This document shows, piece by piece, positions 61,772-64,000 of a stretch of 64,000 bases of DNA. The notes under the pieces were generated by a model. That model was not told where the DNA came from. It worked only from the letters and a program-made list of their open reading frames with translations, and did no database searches. The stretch's first letter is position 1. Every line of letters starts with the position of its first letter. A program made the position numbers and the translations under genes. The DNA lies in assembly GCA_902557935.1 (NCBI GenBank), contig CACECJ010000001.1, positions 186,001 to 250,000 of the forward strand, in the 5' to 3' direction. This DNA comes from an uncultured Pelagibacteraceae bacterium (lineage in GTDB: Bacteria; Pseudomonadota; Alphaproteobacteria; Pelagibacterales; Pelagibacteraceae).

Positions 61772-62326
61772 TTATTTAGATCTTAAAGAAATAATTTTGT
61801 CAGGCGCAGAAACCGCTCCAGAATTAGGGTCACCTTTTTTGATCTTGTCTATAAATTCCATTCCTTTAACAACTTTTCCAAAAGCTGAGTATTGTCTGTC
61901 AAGGTGGGGTGCTGAGTCAAAACATATAAAAAATTGACTGTTAGCGCTATCTGGATCTTGCGATCTAGCTGCAGAAATTATACCTCTGGTGTGAGCTATA
62001 TCTGTAAACTCTGCTTTTAAATTCGGAAGTTCAGAACCACCAGTACCAGCTAAAGATAAATTAAAATCTGGACTGTTTGAGTTTCCAAATTTGACATCTC
62101 CCGTTTGAGCCATAAAACCATCTATGACTCTATGAAAAACCACTCCATCATATTTTCCGCTATCAGCGAGTTCTTTAAACCTTTTTACATGATTAGGAGC
62201 TTTTTCAGGGTATAATTCAATTTCGACTTCACCGTAAGTTAATTTTAAAATCATAGTATTATTCGCAATTAGATTATTAGTTAATAAACTAAAATAAATT
62301 ATAAATAAATAGATAATTTTTTTCAT
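61772..62326 (-). CDS. periplasmic peptidyl-prolyl cis-trans isomerase (cyclophilin type)
   Basis: The 184 aa precursor has a signal peptide (IIYLFIIYFSLLTNNLIAN), so it acts in the periplasm on folding proteins. The cyclophilin core has VEIELYPEKAPNHVKRFKELADSGKYDGVVFHRVIDGFMAQTGD, the catalytic FHR and Q(T)GD. GIISAARSQDPDSANSQFFICFDSAPHLDRQYSAFGKVVKGMEFID follows. It overlaps coaD by 4 bp and lies 5 bp upstream of tgt. Confidence 0.94.
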   Translation of the reverse strand: MKKIIYLFIIYFSLLTNNLIANNTMILKLTYGEVEIELYPEKAPNHVKRFKELADSGKYDGVVFHRVIDGFMAQTGDVKFGNSNSPDFNLSLAGTGGSELPNLKAEFTDIAHTRGIISAARSQDPDSANSQFFICFDSAPHLDRQYSAFGKVVKGMEFIDKIKKGDPNSGAVSAPDKIISLRSK

Positions 62327-62814
62327 AGACTTTTGTTTTTTAACATTTTAACAGTATATTTTGTTACAAATCGATCGATATTTCCACCAAGACCAGCGAT
62401 CTCTTTAACAAATTTAGATGAAATAATTTGATTTTCAACATCTGACATTAAAAACATAGTTTCAATTTTAGAATTAAGTTTTTTGTTCATCCCGGCTAAT
62501 TGAAATTCATACTCAAAGTCTGAAACCGCACGTAACCCTCTTATAATTGCTGAGGCATTATATTTTTTACAGAGCTGTATAGTTAAATTATTAAATGGTA
62601 TTACTTTAATTTTACTTTTATTAAATTTTAAATCTTTGAAAAGTGAATTATTTATAATATCAATTCTTTCTTCTATTGAAAAAAAATAGTTTTTGTCTGA
62701 ATTATCTGTGGTAGCAACTACGAGTTTATCAAATATTTTTAGAGCTTTCTTAATTACATCAATATGACCATAAGTAATTGGATCAAATGTACCTGGATAA
62801 ACTGCAACTTTCAT
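62323..62814 (-). CDS. coaD: pantetheine-phosphate adenylyltransferase
   Basis: CoaD adenylylates 4'-phosphopantetheine in the penultimate step of CoA synthesis. The 163 aa protein has the nucleotidyltransferase motif AVYPGTFDPITYGHIDVIKKAL. Also present are VVATTDNSDKNYFFSIEERIDII, IIRGLRAVSDFEYEFQLAGMN and the ISSKFVKEIAGLGGNI motif. All key residues (TxGH, ISS) are present. It lies 2 bp downstream of gyrA and overlaps the cyclophilin gene by 4 bp. Confidence 0.97.
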   Translation of the reverse strand: MKVAVYPGTFDPITYGHIDVIKKALKIFDKLVVATTDNSDKNYFFSIEERIDIINNSLFKDLKFNKSKIKVIPFNNLTIQLCKKYNASAIIRGLRAVSDFEYEFQLAGMNKKLNSKIETMFLMSDVENQIISSKFVKEIAGLGGNIDRFVTKYTVKMLKNKSL

Positions 62815-62816
62815 TA

Positions 62817-64000
62817 TTATTGTATGTTATCCTCTATCTTAATTACAGAAACAACTTTTTCTGATCCTGATAATTTCTTTATTCTGACACCTTGTGTATT
62901 TCTGCCTGCGATTCTTATTTCTTTGACTGCGCATCTCATCATACTTCCTTTATCAGTAGAAAGAAGTATTTCATCTGTCTCGCTCACAATAAGAGATGAC
63001 GCGATATTCCCATTTCTAGGTGAATTTATAATTCCAATTATCCCCTTACCACCCCTATTAGTAACTCTATAGTCAAGATATGAAGATCTTTTACCATAAC
63101 CATTTTCAGAGACTGAGAGCACAAATCTGTCAACCGCTCCTTTAATTTTTTTATCTTTATTTAAGGTTTTTATATCAATTTGAGTATTATCTAAAATAGA
63201 TAAAGAAATAACTTTATCCTTATCATTTAATTGAATTCCTTTTATACCTTTTGACGATCTTCCTTTAAATAATCTTAATTTTTTTGATTTAAATCTTATA
63301 CATTTGCCAAATTGAGTACTTAGAAGAATATCTTGATCACTTTTACAAATTTTAACACCAATAATTTTATCATCTTGATCGAGTTTCATAGCAATCTTAC
63401 CGCTTGTATTAATATTTACAAAGTCCTCTAAAGAGTTTTTTCTCACATTGCCTTTAGCAGTCGCAAATATAACCATGAGATTTTTCCATTCTGACTCGTC
63501 CTCTGGCAAAGGCATGATTGAACTAATAGAGTGATGACTTTTTAAAGGTAGGATATTGAATATTGATTTGCCCTTTGATGCAGCTGTACCCTCGGGTATT
63601 TTATGAGCTTTAATCTTATAAACAAGGCCTTGTGTAGAAAAAAATAAGACTGGAGTATGTGTATTGGCAGTAAAAATTTGGACAACGAAATCATCTTCTC
63701 TTGTTGAAATTCCAGTTTTACCTTTCCCGCCTCTTTTTTGAGCTTTTAAAGAGCTAAGGGCACCTCTCTTAATATAACCCTGGTTTGTAATATTGATAAC
63801 AACTGACTCTTTCTGAATTGTTTCTTCAATATTATAATTCAATACTGCATCAATAATCTTAGTTTTTCTAGGCGATGAAAATTTATCTTTAATTTTTTCA
63901 AGTTCGTCTATTATTAGATTGTAAAGAGCCTTTTTAGAATTGATAATTTTTATATATTCTACAATCAATTTGGAAAGTTTGGAAATTTCAGTTTCAATTT
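62817..64000 (-). CDS. gyrA: DNA gyrase subunit A, C-terminal part (5' end outside window)
   Basis: This is the last ~394 residues of GyrA. The frame is open to the window edge; the leucine codon at 63968 is not a start. The visible part begins in the tail of the coiled-coil domain (IVEYIKIINSKKALYNLIIDELEKIKDKF). It then covers the C-terminal beta-pinwheel that wraps DNA: the GyrA box is KAQKRGGKGKTG, followed by blades such as FFSTQGLVYKIKAHKIPEG, ATAKGNVRKNSLEDF, LSTQFGKCIRF and LSTDKGSMMRCAVKEIRIAGRNTQGVRI. The GyrA box identifies gyrase rather than ParC. Confidence 0.96.
   Translation of the reverse strand, partial: IETEISKLSKLIVEYIKIINSKKALYNLIIDELEKIKDKFSSPRKTKIIDAVLNYNIEETIQKESVVINITNQGYIKRGALSSLKAQKRGGKGKTGISTREDDFVVQIFTANTHTPVLFFSTQGLVYKIKAHKIPEGTAASKGKSIFNILPLKSHHSISSIMPLPEDESEWKNLMVIFATAKGNVRKNSLEDFVNINTSGKIAMKLDQDDKIIGVKICKSDQDILLSTQFGKCIRFKSKKLRLFKGRSSKGIKGIQLNDKDKVISLSILDNTQIDIKTLNKDKKIKGAVDRFVLSVSENGYGKRSSYLDYRVTNRGGKGIIGIINSPRNGNIASSLIVSETDEILLSTDKGSMMRCAVKEIRIAGRNTQGVRIKKLSGSEKVVSVIKIEDNIQ

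Overview
This 64 kb window looks like part of the chromosome of a SAR11-clade alphaproteobacterium (Pelagibacter-like). The evidence is very AT-rich DNA, genes packed with 1-17 bp overlaps, only one gene-free stretch over 300 bp, AT-driven codon and amino-acid use (Lys, Ile, Asn), and classic alphaproteobacterial gene orders that have been trimmed. No sequence search could be run, so the clade assignment is an inference.

Layout. 1-6.8 kb: one long plus-strand operon dapA(partial)-smpB-folK-rsh-pyrE-pdxJ-acpS-lepB-rnc-recO, with hemB convergent. 7.9-15.8 kb: rpiB-glyA-nrdR-ribD-ribE-ribB(X)-ribH-nusB-(25-codon ORF)-hppA. 15.8-19.1 kb: bamE, a cytochrome bc1 chaperone, rpmF-plsX-ihfA-merR-rpmG and aroQ. 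19.1-26.8 kb: ctaA, rplM-rpsI, argC, a lipoprotein, hom-glpX-recJ and tRNA-Glu. 26.8-39.4 kb: a catabolic and transport region centred on myo-inositol (iolE, iolG, iolD, a second Gfo/Idh/MocA dehydrogenase, an aldehyde dehydrogenase, an HpcH-type aldolase) with a sugar ABC importer and a ROK kinase. 39.4-43.6 kb: a GIY-YIG protein, two glycosyltransferases and a Cre-like tyrosine recombinase with a striking inverted repeat at its start codon. 43.6-44.5 kb: a small membrane protein, ogt, and a 412-bp non-coding region with several dyads and a consensus DnaA-box sequence. 44.5-48.9 kb: an AEC permease, an SbmA/BacA-like transporter, an NDUFS4-like complex I subunit, tRNA-Pro, nhaA, a SufU-like scaffold and a periplasmic glutathione peroxidase. 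48.9-56.5 kb: a minus-strand operon mltB-rlpA-like-dac-tmk-holB-metG-tatD-MBL hydrolase. 56.5-64 kb: tRNA-Ser, sdhE, recG, a DUF502 protein, an M48 protease, tRNA-Lys, tgt, a periplasmic cyclophilin, coaD and the 3' part of gyrA.

How the genes fit together. Most of the window is housekeeping: riboflavin synthesis, translation, replication and repair, cell-wall maturation, respiration. The accessory part is 26.8-43.6 kb. The inositol genes encode the upper pathway (IolG, IolE, IolD). The canonical lower pathway (IolB, IolC, IolJ, IolA) is not in the window, and a ROK kinase, an HpcH/HpaI aldolase and a generic aldehyde dehydrogenase lie in its place. Coding strand is mainly plus to the left of 44 kb and mainly minus to the right, which is what a replication terminus would produce. 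The recombinase, its inverted repeat and the non-coding region sit at this switch. A second theme is loss or alteration of zinc ligands in several proteins (Tgt, the ROK kinase, NrdR spacing, Mg-type HemB).
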